NCBI GenBank assembly: GCA_905214105.1
Contig: CAJMKK010000006.1
Location: 106,667-170,666, forward strand
Source of the DNA: an uncultured bacterium
GTDB lineage: Bacteria; Actinomycetota; Coriobacteriia; Coriobacteriales; Coriobacteriaceae
Length of the DNA: 64,000 bases
Reading direction: 5' to 3'
The position numbers and the translations under genes are program-made. The notes beneath the pieces were generated by a model. It was not told the DNA's origin, did not search any database, and was given only the letters and a program-made list of their open reading frames with translations. This document shows, one piece after another, positions 24,551 through 33,614 of the stretch; position 1 is the stretch's first letter, and every line of letters begins with the position of its first letter.

Positions 24551-25729
24551 ATGAAAAACCGTACGGTTTTGCTTTATATGACGTTCGTTTTTCTGTCGAA
24601 CTTCAGCACCATTTTGTATTTTCTGACGGTTTACCTTGAATTTGTCGGATTCTCGATGGTGGCGATTTCTAGCATGATGATTGCATACCAAGTGAGCAAG
24701 TTCATCCTTGAAGTTCCCACTGGCTATATTGCCGATAGGTTTGGACGAAAGACAAGTGGTCTCGTTGGCGTCGTGGGGATGCTTGGATACTACGCTGCCC
24801 TGCTTCTTGTCCGTTCTCCTCTGCTTTTAATCGGTGCGTTCGCTCTCAAGGGTTTTGCCGTTGCATGTGTGAGCGGATCCATCGAAGCGATTTACATTGA
24901 CAGCGTCTCTCAGGACCAGCTTGTAAGACTTAATGTCGTTGAGCGATTTGTTTTCTATGCCTCTTATGCCATCTCCGCTTGCGTGGGCGGTTTTATTTCG
25001 TCTGTCGGTGCATATCTCATTGGTCTTTCGGCAGATATCATCGCAATGGTGTTGACGTTGGTTGTCGTTGTCCGCATTCCTGAGATGCGAAGAGGGGGCA
25101 CTGCGGCGACACCTGAGCGTGGGATTAGCCCGAAGATGATCGGTGCCGCTATTGCGGGTAATGGCATTCTTCGTTCAGCGTTCATCATGGACTGTTCTCA
25201 GGCATTTGCTTTTGTCGCCCTGGAAGACTTTTTCTCACTGCTGCTTGCGGGTTGCGGAATGAATGCCGTCGCTTCGGGTGTGACCATTGCGGTCCAGCTC
25301 CTTGCCTCGGCCTCCATGGGACTTATTGTGCCCAGTGCGATTGCTCATGTCGACAAGGGCTGTTTTGCGCGTATTTGCGGCATCGTGCGCCTTTTCCTGA
25401 CTGCTCTGTTTTTGATTCCCTTTACTCCGGCCTATTTGCTGCCCGTGTTCTATGTGCTGCAGACGGTTGCGTACTCGTTATTTGCTCCAATTAAATACTC
25501 AATTTTTCAAAAAGCAGCCGATTCTTCGATGCGCTGTTCATTGATTTCGGTTCAAAGCCAGATGGTGGCGGTGGGTGCCGTTCTTTTCTATCTGCTCAAC
25601 GCTGTGTTGAGTAGCGTTGCGGGCATTCGAGTCGTATTGCTTGTCGCGCTCGGGATTTCTTCCCTTGTGTATATCCCCGCGCTCTTTTGTCTTACAAGTC
25701 AAAGGGCATGGGTATTTAGGCGCCGATAA
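24551..25729 (+). CDS. MFS transporter
   Basis: This is a major facilitator carrier of 392 residues with about 12 hydrophobic segments. The loop between helices 2 and 3 has the MFS signature as GYIADRFGRKTSG (about 66-78). It begins directly in the membrane (VLLYMTFVFLSNF). ATG 24551 has GGAGGG 6 nt upstream. Like the LysR gene it has comparatively low GC, suggesting the pair may have been acquired together. Direction and substrate are unknown. Confidence 0.85.
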   Translation: MKNRTVLLYMTFVFLSNFSTILYFLTVYLEFVGFSMVAISSMMIAYQVSKFILEVPTGYIADRFGRKTSGLVGVVGMLGYYAALLLVRSPLLLIGAFALKGFAVACVSGSIEAIYIDSVSQDQLVRLNVVERFVFYASYAISACVGGFISSVGAYLIGLSADIIAMVLTLVVVVRIPEMRRGGTAATPERGISPKMIGAAIAGNGILRSAFIMDCSQAFAFVALEDFFSLLLAGCGMNAVASGVTIAVQLLASASMGLIVPSAIAHVDKGCFARICGIVRLFLTALFLIPFTPAYLLPVFYVLQTVAYSLFAPIKYSIFQKAADSSMRCSLISVQSQMVAVGAVLFYLLNAVLSSVAGIRVVLLVALGISSLVYIPALFCLTSQRAWVFRRR

Positions 25730-25744
25730 CTTATATATCAACGC

Positions 25745-25782
25745 AATAAACCCGAGCGCGAGGGCGTTTGGGTTTATTATTG
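25745..25782 (+). terminator. Terminator after the MFS gene
   Basis: AATAAACCC (25745-25753) and GGGTTTATT (25770-25778) with an inner CGCCC/GGGCG-like stem, followed by ATTG. Confidence 0.6.
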
Positions 25783-25831
25783 AAGAGTATGTAACCTGGC
25801 GGCGCCACACCGCCTGTTAGTAGGGAGACAC

Positions 25832-27010
25832 ATGAACGTTCTGGTCGTCAACGCAGGATCTTCGACCCTTAAGTATCAGGTCATCGATACCAAGTCCCAT
25901 AAGGTGTCCGCAAAGGGCTCCTGCGAGCGCGTCTGCTTTACCGGCGGTACCTTCACCCACGCTGCCAACGGCTCCAAGAAAGTGACCGAGAACATCGAGT
26001 TCCCCGACCACAAGGTCGCCATCGAGGTCGTCCTGAAGGACCTCGAGGCCAACGGCGTCAAGATCGAGGGCATCGGCCATCGTATCGTTCAGGGCGGTTG
26101 GTACTTCGGCGATTCCTCCCTCGTCGACGAGGACGTCCTCGCCAAGATCCGCGAGGTCGCCCCGCTGGCGCCGCTGCACAACAACCCCGAGGCCAACGTT
26201 ATCGAGTACTGCCTGGAGCAGTATCCCGACCTGCCCAACGTTACGGTCTATGATACCGCCTTCCACTTCAATATGCCCGAGGTCGCCAAGACCTACGCCC
26301 TGCCCAAGGACGTCTGCGACAAGCTGCACATCCGTAAGTACGGCGCCCACGGCACCAGCTACCGTTATATCTCCAAGAAGGTCGCTGAGATGACCAACGG
26401 CGAGGCCCGCAAGGTCGTCGTGTGCCATATCGGCTCCGGCGCTTCCCTGTGCGCCATCGAGGACGGCAAGTGCATGGACACCACCATGGGCTTGACCCCG
26501 CTCGACGGCGTCATGATGGGCACCCGCTGCGGTTCCATCGACCCGGCTACCGTGTGCTACCTGCAGCGCGAGGGCGGCTATACCTTCGACGAGGTTGACG
26601 AGATGATGAACAAGAAGTCCGGCCTTTTGGCTGTGACCGGCGGCAAGACCAACGACTGTCGCAACGTCGAGGAGCTCGCCGCTGCTGGTGACCCCGAGGC
26701 TCAGCTCGCCTTCGACATGTTTGTCTACAAGATTGCCGCTAAGGCTGCCGAGATGGCCACTTCTATGTGCGGTATGGACACCCTGGTCTTTACCGCCGGC
26801 ATCGGCGAGCACGCTCCGGCTGTCCGCGCCGGCGTTGCCGACCGCCTGGCCTTTATGGGCGTCAAGATGGATCATGCCCGCAACGCCCTGCGTGGTGACG
26901 GCGCTTGGTGCCTGTCTGCCAAGGATTCCAAGGTCAAGATTTTCGTCATCCCCACGGACGAGGAGTTCATGATCGCTTCCGACGTCGAGCGCATCGTCAA
27001 CGGCAAGTAA
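25832..27010 (+). CDS. ackA: Acetate kinase paralogue 1 (divergent active-site residues)
   Basis: This enzyme interconverts acetyl phosphate + ADP and acetate + ATP, the ATP-yielding end of fermentation. Landmarks are VVNAGSSTLKY, GHRIVQGG (R84), APLAPLHN (H116), YDTAFH (D141), GAHGTSY (H173) and MGTRCGSIDPA. Two positions differ from the canonical enzyme: the last His of HGTSH is Tyr177, and the nucleotide-site Asn of HLGNG is Ser202 (HIGSG). By my alignment these correspond to His184 and Asn211 of the Methanosarcina enzyme. Strong C-ending codon bias suggests high expression. A second ackA follows in tandem. Confidence 0.88.
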   Translation: MNVLVVNAGSSTLKYQVIDTKSHKVSAKGSCERVCFTGGTFTHAANGSKKVTENIEFPDHKVAIEVVLKDLEANGVKIEGIGHRIVQGGWYFGDSSLVDEDVLAKIREVAPLAPLHNNPEANVIEYCLEQYPDLPNVTVYDTAFHFNMPEVAKTYALPKDVCDKLHIRKYGAHGTSYRYISKKVAEMTNGEARKVVVCHIGSGASLCAIEDGKCMDTTMGLTPLDGVMMGTRCGSIDPATVCYLQREGGYTFDEVDEMMNKKSGLLAVTGGKTNDCRNVEELAAAGDPEAQLAFDMFVYKIAAKAAEMATSMCGMDTLVFTAGIGEHAPAVRAGVADRLAFMGVKMDHARNALRGDGAWCLSAKDSKVKIFVIPTDEEFMIASDVERIVNGK

Positions 27011-27014
27011 TTGC

Positions 27015-27057
27015 AAGAGGGGGGCTGGACGACCGAGCGCCGTTCGGCCCCTCTTTT
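27015..27057 (+). terminator. Terminator between the two ackA genes
   Basis: AAGAGGGG (27015-27022) and CCCCTCTT (27048-27055) with TT after, enclosing a small inner GC stem. Confidence 0.75.
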
Positions 27058-27077
27058 GTGCTCGTTGGGCGATATGC

Positions 27078-27106
27078 TTGATAGCTATTTATCAAGTTGT
27101 GATAAC
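27078..27106 (+). promoter_or_regulatory. Probable promoter of ackA2
   Basis: TTGATA (27078-27083) and GATAAC (27101-27106) are 17 bp apart, 66 bp before the ATG. CTTGATA/TATCAAG in the same DNA form an inverted repeat that may be an operator. Confidence 0.45.
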
Positions 27107-27171
27107 TTCTTATTAAAATGCGGCCGCCTTAAGGGGTCTGCGTCGACCGTATTGCACTGCAAAGGAGTCTC

Positions 27172-28350
27172 ATGAACGTACTTGTTGTCAACGCCGGCAG
27201 CTCAAGCCTTAAATATCAGCTTTTGGATACCGATACTCGCGAGGTTTTCGCCAAGGGCAACTGCGAACGTATCTGTTCGGACATGGGCATCTTTGGCCAC
27301 TCCGAGAACGGTGGCGCCAAGCAGACCGAGGAGGTCCCCTTCCCGGATCACCGTTCGGCTATCGCACGTGTGCTCGAGGAGCTCGAGAAGACCGACTTTA
27401 CGATCGATGGCATCGGCCACCGTATCGTTCAGGGTGGCTGGTACTTCGATGATTCCGCGGTCGTCGACGATGAGGTCATGGCTAAGATTCTCGAGGTGGC
27501 ACCGCTTGCCCCGCTACACAACTACGGCGAGGCAGCGGCAATCGAGTATTGTCGCGAGAAGTATCCGGAGCTGCCCAACGTGGCCGTCTTCGACACCTCG
27601 TTCCACATGACTATGCCCGAGGTCGCCTACACCTACGCTCTGCCCAAGGACGTGTGCGACAAGTACCACGTGCGCAAGTACGGCGCCCACGGTACGAGCC
27701 ACCGCTATGAGTGGATGATGGCCAAGGAGATCCTGGGTTCGCGCTGCCACCGTCTGCTTTCGTGTCATCTGGGCAACGGCGCTTCGCTCGCCGCCATCGA
27801 GGACGGTGTATGCCGCGATACCACGATGGGCCTCACGCCGCTCGACGGCCTGATGATGGGCACCCGTTGTGGTTCCATTGACCCGGCTACCGTGTGCTAC
27901 CTGCAGCGCGAGGGCGGCTACAGCTACCAGGAAGTCGATGACATGATGAACAAGCAGTCTGGTCTGCTTGCCATCTCGGGCATCTCCAACGACGCCCGGG
28001 ACATCCGTACGCGCGCCTCCGAGGGCGACGAGCGCTGCCTGCTCGCCTTCGATATGTTCGCCTACAAGGCCATGCAGCAGGCCGGCTCCATGATCGCTTC
28101 CATGGCGGGCGTGGACACCATCACCTTTACCGCCGGCATCGGCGAGAACGACTGGTCGATCCGCAAGGCCTTCTGCGACTGCTTTGAGTGGCTGGGCGTG
28201 CGCATCGACAACAACAAGAACCGCGAGGCCGTGGGCAACGGCCCGCAGGTTATCAGCGCCGCCGGCTCTTCCGTCACGGTCATGGTCATCCCCACCGACG
28301 AGGAATACATGATCGCCCACGACGTCGAGCGCCTGACCAAGAACAACTAA
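27172..28350 (+). CDS. ackA: Acetate kinase paralogue 2
   Basis: A second acetate kinase, also 392 residues, from ATG 27172. It has all the motifs of the first copy plus the canonical residues the first copy lacks: GAHGTSH and CHLGNGAS. Both copies have GHRIVQGG where many enzymes have GHRVVHGG. The genes are clearly diverged along their whole length, so the duplication is not recent. It has its own promoter and terminator. Acetate is the default substrate; propionate kinase activity in one of the pair is possible. Confidence 0.9.
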   Translation: MNVLVVNAGSSSLKYQLLDTDTREVFAKGNCERICSDMGIFGHSENGGAKQTEEVPFPDHRSAIARVLEELEKTDFTIDGIGHRIVQGGWYFDDSAVVDDEVMAKILEVAPLAPLHNYGEAAAIEYCREKYPELPNVAVFDTSFHMTMPEVAYTYALPKDVCDKYHVRKYGAHGTSHRYEWMMAKEILGSRCHRLLSCHLGNGASLAAIEDGVCRDTTMGLTPLDGLMMGTRCGSIDPATVCYLQREGGYSYQEVDDMMNKQSGLLAISGISNDARDIRTRASEGDERCLLAFDMFAYKAMQQAGSMIASMAGVDTITFTAGIGENDWSIRKAFCDCFEWLGVRIDNNKNREAVGNGPQVISAAGSSVTVMVIPTDEEYMIAHDVERLTKNN

Positions 28351-28372
28351 CGCGCGTATTTGCAAGTAAACG

Positions 28373-28407
28373 AAAGGCCTCCAGAGCAACAGCTCCGGAG
28401 GCCTTTT
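28373..28407 (+). terminator. Terminator of ackA2
   Basis: AAAGGCCTCC (28373-28382) pairs with GGAGGCCTTT (28397-28406), with an inner GAGC/GCTC stem and a T-run. Confidence 0.85.
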
Positions 28408-28555
28408 GCTAGCAAGCGGAAATTCCAGCCCCAAAGTGATTGCCGCCAGCAACGCTTGCGGTCCCAACAACGGCAGCCGACCTTTCAGATTCTCAGCTCC
28501 AGCTCGTAGCCAAGCCGCCGTCCACTCCAGATGCCCTGATTGCAAAGTAGCGGCA

Positions 28556-28682
28556 GGGACCCTACAGGGTAAAGCTCTGAAAACTTTCCGCAGGACGCAT
28601 GAAACCCCCGCCGCACGAAGTGCGCAGCGGGGGTTTCATGCATGTCCGAGGACGTTTTCAGAGCTTTACCCTGTAGGGTCCC
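28556..28682. repeat. 127-bp nested inverted repeat between ackA2 and pta
   Basis: Outer arms of 29 bp (28556-28584 and 28654-28682, starting GGGACCCTACAGGGTAAAGC) are perfect. Inside are 14-bp perfect arms (28598-28611/28627-28640) and a CGCAC-GAA-GTGCG tip. It lies between converging genes, 16 bp past the pta stop. The stretch 28408-28555 holds nothing I recognise. Confidence 0.85.
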
Positions 28683-28697
28683 GAGGGGATACGTTCG

Positions 28698-29678
28698 CTA
28701 CTCAGCCATCTGAGCCTGGACGGCGGTGATGGCCACGACACCCACGATGTCGTCGGCAGAGCAGCCGCGCGAAAGGTCGTTGACCGGCTTGGCGATGCCC
28801 TGCAGGATGGGGCCGTAGGCGTCAGCACCGGCGAAGCGCTGGACCAGCTTGTAGCCGATGTTGCCGGCCTCGAGGTCGGGGAACACGAGCACGTTGGCCT
28901 TACCGGCGACAGAGGAGCCGGGAGCCTTGAGCTGGGCGACGGTGGGGACGATAGCGGCATCGAGCTGCAGGTCGCCGTCGATGGCGAGCTCGGGAGCCTT
29001 CTCCTTGCAGAACTTCACGGCCTCCTGGACCTTCTTGGCGACCTCGCCACCGGCGGAGCCCATGGTGGAGTAGGAGAGCATGGCCACGTGCGGCTCAACG
29101 TTGCCCATGAAGGTGGACCAGGAGTGAGCGGAGGCGATGGCGATCTCGGAGAGCTCGTCGGAGGACGGGTTGATGTTGAGGCCGCAGTCGGCGAAGATCA
29201 GCGTGCCGTCGGTGCCGAACTGCGGGGTATCGGTGCACATCACGAAGAAGGCCGAGACCAGCTTGGTGCCCGGGGCGGTCTTGAGGATCTGCAGCGCGGG
29301 GCGCAGGGTGTCGGCGGTGGAGTGGCAGGCGCCGGAGACCAGGCCGTCGGCGTCGCCCATCTTGACCATCATGGTGCCAAAGTAGGTGGCGTCCATCACC
29401 TGGGCGCGAGCCTGCTCGATGGTGACACCCTTCTTGGCACGGAGCTCGGCAAACTTCTGCGCGTACTCCTCGTGCTTCTCGGCATCGCGCGGATCGATGA
29501 CGGTGGCGCCGGGAACGTTGATCTCGTCGGGGTTGCCCAGGATGACGATCTTTGCCAGGCCCTCCTCGATGATCTTGGTGGCCGCGACGATGGTGCGCGG
29601 ATCCTCGCCCTCGGGCAGGACGATCGTCTTAAGGTCGGCCTTGGCGGCAGACTTCATACGGTTAAGGAAATCGCTCAT
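28698..29678 (-). CDS. pta: Phosphate acetyltransferase
   Basis: This enzyme converts acetyl-CoA and phosphate to acetyl phosphate, the substrate of the adjacent acetate kinases. It is 326 residues, the short single-domain form. Seen are IVLPEGEDPR (about 19-28), DGLVSGACHSTADTLRPALQI, SYSTMGSA and the C-terminal NVLVFPDLEAGNIGYKLVQR block with NDLSRGCSADDIV. The gene converges on ackA2 and so is separately transcribed. SD AAGGAG lies before ATG 29678. Confidence 0.95.
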   Translation of the reverse strand: MSDFLNRMKSAAKADLKTIVLPEGEDPRTIVAATKIIEEGLAKIVILGNPDEINVPGATVIDPRDAEKHEEYAQKFAELRAKKGVTIEQARAQVMDATYFGTMMVKMGDADGLVSGACHSTADTLRPALQILKTAPGTKLVSAFFVMCTDTPQFGTDGTLIFADCGLNINPSSDELSEIAIASAHSWSTFMGNVEPHVAMLSYSTMGSAGGEVAKKVQEAVKFCKEKAPELAIDGDLQLDAAIVPTVAQLKAPGSSVAGKANVLVFPDLEAGNIGYKLVQRFAGADAYGPILQGIAKPVNDLSRGCSADDIVGVVAITAVQAQMAE

Positions 29679-29730
29679 GTTACTCCTTACAAGCGTTTCA
29701 CTAAGCTCCAGGCGCCCGGCTGTTCACGAA

Positions 29731-29753
29731 TAAACCCGCTGCTAGCGGGTTTA
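29731..29753 (-). promoter_or_regulatory. Leader hairpin of pta
   Basis: TAAACCCGCT and AGCGGGTTTA form a perfect 10-bp stem with a 3-nt loop in the 5' leader, about 50 nt before the pta ATG. A TATAAT on the minus strand (29811-29806) may be the -10. Confidence 0.45.
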
Positions 29754-29909
29754 CCTTTCAAATTTGTACGCCGCAGTGCTTGAGCTTTCCTTGTGTGGCA
29801 AGCTCATTATAGGACGCATTAGCGCTATAATCGCTCTGATAAATATGTCTCGAAGAATGTTCGAGAAAAGCCCAGCTAACGAGCCCGTGGCTTTTGACAA
29901 GGAGTATCG

Positions 29910-31112
29910 ATGCAGATTACCTCAGGCCTGCCTGAAGGCTTTAACGCCGGCGCGTACGACATGATTGTCGTCGGTGCTGGATATGCCGGTGCCGTTTGCG
30001 CCCGCCGTCTTGCCGAGACCATCGGCTATCGTGTTGCCGTTTTGGAGCGCCGTAGCCACATTGCGGGCAATGCCTATGACTGCACTGACGAGGCCGGAAT
30101 CCTGATCCACGAGTACGGTCCGCATATCTATCACACCTTTAACGAGCGCGTGCACAATTTCCTGTCGCGCTTTACCAAGTGGACGGATTATCAGCACAAG
30201 GTGCTCGCCAACATCAACGGTACCCTTATGCCCGTGCCCTTCAACCATGCGAGTCTCAAGCTCGCCTTTGGTGACGAGCGCGGCGAGGAACTGTATCAGA
30301 AGCTCGTGGAGACCTTTGGCAAGGATGTCAAGGTGCCCATCATGGAGCTGCGCAAGAAGAACGACCCCGACTTGGCCGAGGTCGCCGATTACGTCTACGA
30401 GAACGTCTTTTTGCATTACACCATGAAGCAGTGGGGCCAGACGCCCGATCAGATCGACCCCTCGATCACCGGCCGCGTTCCTGTCTTTGTGGGTGATGAT
30501 GACCGCTACTTCCCGCAAGCTCCCTTCCAGGGCATGCCGCAGGAGGGCTACACGGCGCTCTTTGAGCACATGCTCGACCACGACCTGATCGACGTGTTCT
30601 GCGACGTGGACGCCCGCGATCTCTTTGAGATCGACGAGACCACCGTCAAGATCGGTGGCAAGGTCTACGGCGGCGAGATTGTCTATACCGGTCCGCTCGA
30701 TGAGCTGTTCAACCTCGACCTGGGCGCGCTGCCGTACCGCACGCTCGACATGAAGTTCGAGACGCTCGATATGGACCAGTTCCAGCCCGTGGGCACCGTC
30801 AACTACACCACGAGCGAGGATTACACGCGCATCACCGAGTTCAAGAACATGACCGGTCAGGTCCTGCCCGGCAAGACCACCATCATGAAGGAGTACTCCA
30901 AGGCCTATACGCCCGGCTCGGGCGAGACGCCCTATTACGCCATTCTGGAGCCCGAGAACCGCGAGCTCTATGAGCGCTATCTTGAGCGCGTCCAGAACCT
31001 GACAAACTTCCACCCGGTGGGTCGTCTGGCCGAGTATCGTTACTACGATATGGATGCCGTGACCAATTCCGCCCTCGATCTTTCGGATGAGATTATCGCC
31101 TGCCATGCATAA
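29910..31112 (+). CDS. glf: UDP-galactopyranose mutase
   Basis: This flavoenzyme converts UDP-galactopyranose to UDP-galactofuranose, the donor for galactofuranose-containing surface glycans. The FAD-binding Rossmann motif MIVVGAGYAGAVCARRLAE is at about 18-36, followed by VLERRSHIAGNAYD, HEYGPHIYHT and a conserved C-terminal region with NYTTSEDYTRITEFKNMTGQ and GRLAEYRYYDMDA. Length is 400 residues. AAGGAG lies 7 nt before ATG 29910, and TATAAT at 29826-29831 may be its -10. The next gene overlaps its stop. Confidence 0.95.
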   Translation: MQITSGLPEGFNAGAYDMIVVGAGYAGAVCARRLAETIGYRVAVLERRSHIAGNAYDCTDEAGILIHEYGPHIYHTFNERVHNFLSRFTKWTDYQHKVLANINGTLMPVPFNHASLKLAFGDERGEELYQKLVETFGKDVKVPIMELRKKNDPDLAEVADYVYENVFLHYTMKQWGQTPDQIDPSITGRVPVFVGDDDRYFPQAPFQGMPQEGYTALFEHMLDHDLIDVFCDVDARDLFEIDETTVKIGGKVYGGEIVYTGPLDELFNLDLGALPYRTLDMKFETLDMDQFQPVGTVNYTTSEDYTRITEFKNMTGQVLPGKTTIMKEYSKAYTPGSGETPYYAILEPENRELYERYLERVQNLTNFHPVGRLAEYRYYDMDAVTNSALDLSDEIIACHA

Positions 31113-32136
31113 AGTCATAACATTCGGTATTCCCTCGTATAACGCCGCTAAGGACATGGACCATTGCATCACCTCCATCTTGGAGGGGAGCAATTATGCC
31201 ACCGATATCGAGATTATCGTGGTGGACGACGGCTCCAAGGATGAGACGGCCGCCAAGGCCGACGAGTGGGAGGCCCGTTATCCTGGAATCATCCGCGCGG
31301 TGCACCAGGAGAATGGCGGCCACGGTATTGCCGTCCTTTCGGGTCTGCGCGAGGCGCAGGGCACCTACTACAAGGTTGTCGACTCGGACGACTGGCTTGA
31401 CGGCGCTGCCCTTTCGACCATGCTGTCGATTCTGCGCGGCTTTGAAGAGCGCGACCAGCGCGTTGACCTGTTTATCTCGAACTACGTGTACGAGAAGGTT
31501 TACGAGGGTACGCATACGGCCATTGGTTACAAGTTTGCCCTGCCTCGAAAAAAGATCTTTACCTGGGACCAGATCGGCCATTTCCGCCTGGACCAGAATC
31601 TGCTCATGCACAGCCTGTGCTATCGCACGGATGTGCTGCGCGAGTCCAACCTTCCCATGCCGCCGCACACGTTCTATGTGGACAACATCTACGCCTACGT
31701 GCCGCTGCCGCGTTGCAAGACCATGTACTACGCCGACATCGACCTCTACCGCTACTTTATCGGTCGCGAGGGCCAGAGTGTCAACGAGGCCACGATGGTC
31801 AAGCGTCTGGACCAGCAGTTCCGTGTTACGCGTATCATGATGGAGTCGTACCACTTGTACAGCGATGTTGAGTCGTCGCGCCTGCGTTCGTACATGATGG
31901 GCTACTTCACCATGATGATGGCGATCTGCTCGGTGCTCACCAAACTTTCCGAGGAAGATTGCGCCGACGAGCGCCTAAAGACGCTGTGGAATGACTTGAA
32001 GGCCTACGACGAGCGCATGTATCGTCGTGCCCGCTACGGCGTGGTCGGGTTCTTCACCAATCTGCGCGGACGGGCCGGAGACAAAACCACACTCGGCCTA
32101 TACCGTCTTGCCTCAAAGATCTTCAAATTCAACTAA
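31105..32136 (+). CDS. Family 2 glycosyltransferase
   Basis: A 343-residue GT-A type glycosyltransferase. ITFGIPSYNA (about 5-14) and EIIVVDDGSKDET (about 36-48) bind the nucleotide sugar, and VVDSDDWLDG (about 96-105) has the metal-binding DxD. It starts inside the last codons of glf (8-nt overlap), so the two are translationally coupled; use of UDP-galactofuranose is therefore plausible but not shown. The C-terminus ends LYRLASKIFKFN. Confidence 0.85.
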   Translation: MHKVITFGIPSYNAAKDMDHCITSILEGSNYATDIEIIVVDDGSKDETAAKADEWEARYPGIIRAVHQENGGHGIAVLSGLREAQGTYYKVVDSDDWLDGAALSTMLSILRGFEERDQRVDLFISNYVYEKVYEGTHTAIGYKFALPRKKIFTWDQIGHFRLDQNLLMHSLCYRTDVLRESNLPMPPHTFYVDNIYAYVPLPRCKTMYYADIDLYRYFIGREGQSVNEATMVKRLDQQFRVTRIMMESYHLYSDVESSRLRSYMMGYFTMMMAICSVLTKLSEEDCADERLKTLWNDLKAYDERMYRRARYGVVGFFTNLRGRAGDKTTLGLYRLASKIFKFN

Positions 32137-32168
32137 CTGTCGAGTAATCGCTTCTGTTAGGTTGACTG

Positions 32169-32278
32169 GGCCCCTTGGCCTTTAGTTTGCTACTGCGGAC
32201 AGTCCTGCTCGCACGAAAAGCACATTTAGTGCTTTCCGGCTCGTGCGGAATTTGTATCAAACTAAAGGCCAAGGGGCC
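32169..32278. repeat. 110-bp nested inverted repeat after the glycosyltransferase
   Basis: Perfect 21-bp arms (32169-32189 and 32258-32278, starting GGCCCCTTGGCCTTTAGTTT) enclose a second stem, GCACGA..AGCAC/GTGCT..TCGTGC. No T-run follows on either strand. Confidence 0.85.
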
Positions 32279-32291
32279 TCTGCTGTAAGAA

Positions 32292-32355
32292 TCAATTGTC
32301 AGGCTGTCTGAATTTGAAGATCTTAGACGCGCGGTACACAGGGGCCTGGGCTGAA
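32292..32355 (-). pseudogene. Remnant of a glycosyltransferase C-terminus
   Basis: Read on the minus strand this stretch encodes APVYRASKIFKFRQPDN-stop, close to the end of the neighbouring glycosyltransferase (GLYRLASKIFKFN-stop). The DNA match includes 15 nt in inverted orientation (AAGATCTTCAAATTC, 32115-32130 region). No intact upstream frame exists. It looks like the tail of a lost gene, or an inverted duplication. Confidence 0.5.
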
Positions 32356-32371
32356 AAGAATTTGGTTGGTA

Positions 32372-32500
32372 GTCGGTCGGAGGCGGGCGGGCGTTACGTT
32401 TGTCGCGAGTTCCGCATGCAAAGAAGGCCACTTAATGTGGCCTTCGTCTTGCATAGGACTGTAGAGCAGCAAACGTAACGCCCGCCCGCCTCCGACCGAC
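32372..32500. repeat. 129-bp inverted repeat with 31-bp perfect arms
   Basis: Arms at 32372-32402 and 32470-32500 (starting GTCGGTCGGAGGCGGGCG) are perfectly complementary. Inside, ATGCAA..GGCCAC/GTGGCC..TTGCAT forms a second stem (32416-32452). It lies 11 bp past the P1 peptidase stop. Confidence 0.88.
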
Positions 32501-32511
32501 GGTCGAGTGGA

Positions 32512-33513
32512 TTACTTCGCAGCGCCGGGGATGCCGTGGGAGGTTTTGGCGGTTTTGGCTCCGTTTACGATGGCGGTTTCCAAGGCCCTTACGGCGAGCA
32601 TGCCCAGCAGGTCTAGGGGAACGGCGGCGCTTGCCTGGGCACCAAGTTTGCCGCTGGCGAGGGTGTAGATGGTGTCGCCGTCGTTGGTGGTGTGCGTGGG
32701 GCGGATGGCGTGCGCGTAGGCGTCTGCGGCCATCTGGGAGACCTTGGTGGCTTGTGCCTTAGTGAGTTCCACGTTGGTGACGATGCAGCTGATGGTGGTG
32801 TTGGTGCGGTCGAGCGGCATCTGCATGGATCCGGCGGCGGCAAAGGCTGCGAGTTCCATGTCGATAATCTGGTCGCTATCGGCGGCGGCGCGCATGCCGG
32901 CGACCCACTCGCCGGTGAAGGGGTCGACCACGTTGCCGCAGGCGTTGACCGAAACCACGGCGCCTACCTTAACGGGACCGAGCGCCACGGCGGCAGCGCC
33001 AAGGCCGGCTTTCATGCAGGTGGTGGGCCCCATGAGCTTTCCGACGGTGGCACCCGTGCCGGCACCTACATTGCCCTGTTCGAGCTTGGTGGGGGTGTTG
33101 TCGAGTGCCTCGCGCACGGCTGCGATGCCGGCTTCAATGTCGGGGCGAACGGTGGGATCGCCAAAGGCGAGGTCGAAGATACAGCTGGAGCACACGATAG
33201 GCACCTGCGTGGGGCCGACGGAAAGGCCGATGCCACGGCTCTCAAGCTCGCGAGCGACGCCGCTTGCGGCCTCGAGGCCAAAGGCCGATCCGCCCGAAAG
33301 GCAGACGGCGTGGACCTTGTCGACGGTGTTCTCGGGACGCAGCAGGTCGGTTTCGCGCGATGCTGGAGCACCGCCGCGAACGTCAACGCCGCCGGTGGCG
33401 CCCTCGGGTGCCACGATTACGGTGCAACCGGTGCCGGCCTCCTCGTCCGTATAGTTGCCAAAGCAAAAGCCATCGACATCGCAAACGTCAATGGCCTCAA
33501 GCAGTGTATCCAT
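32512..33513 (-). CDS. P1 family peptidase (DmpA/NylC-like)
   Basis: A 333-residue self-processing N-terminal nucleophile hydrolase of the DmpA / L-aminopeptidase D-Ala-esterase group. Blocks seen are APEGATGGVDVRGGAP, KVHAVCLSGGSAFGLEAASGV, GNVGAGTGATVGK and RTNTTISCIVTNV; cleavage before the Thr in NTTIS would expose the nucleophile (about residue 244). Related enzymes hydrolyse beta-peptides, D-amino acid amides or aminohexanoate oligomers. The substrate is unknown. Confidence 0.88.
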   Translation of the reverse strand: MDTLLEAIDVCDVDGFCFGNYTDEEAGTGCTVIVAPEGATGGVDVRGGAPASRETDLLRPENTVDKVHAVCLSGGSAFGLEAASGVARELESRGIGLSVGPTQVPIVCSSCIFDLAFGDPTVRPDIEAGIAAVREALDNTPTKLEQGNVGAGTGATVGKLMGPTTCMKAGLGAAAVALGPVKVGAVVSVNACGNVVDPFTGEWVAGMRAAADSDQIIDMELAAFAAAGSMQMPLDRTNTTISCIVTNVELTKAQATKVSQMAADAYAHAIRPTHTTNDGDTIYTLASGKLGAQASAAVPLDLLGMLAVRALETAIVNGAKTAKTSHGIPGAAK

Positions 33514-33614
33514 GTTTTACTCCTATCGGTTTTCCGCCGGGCCTTATGCCCGGTCGGGATCCGTGCGGTACGCCGAAATTGTAGGCGCTGGGGGATACCC
33601 AGCGCCAGATGCAA

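Noticed and set aside
28556..32500. Large inverted repeats as terminal repeats of an insertion sequence
   Set aside because: No transposase lies between arms, the arms are only 14-70 bp apart, and different loci share no arm sequence.
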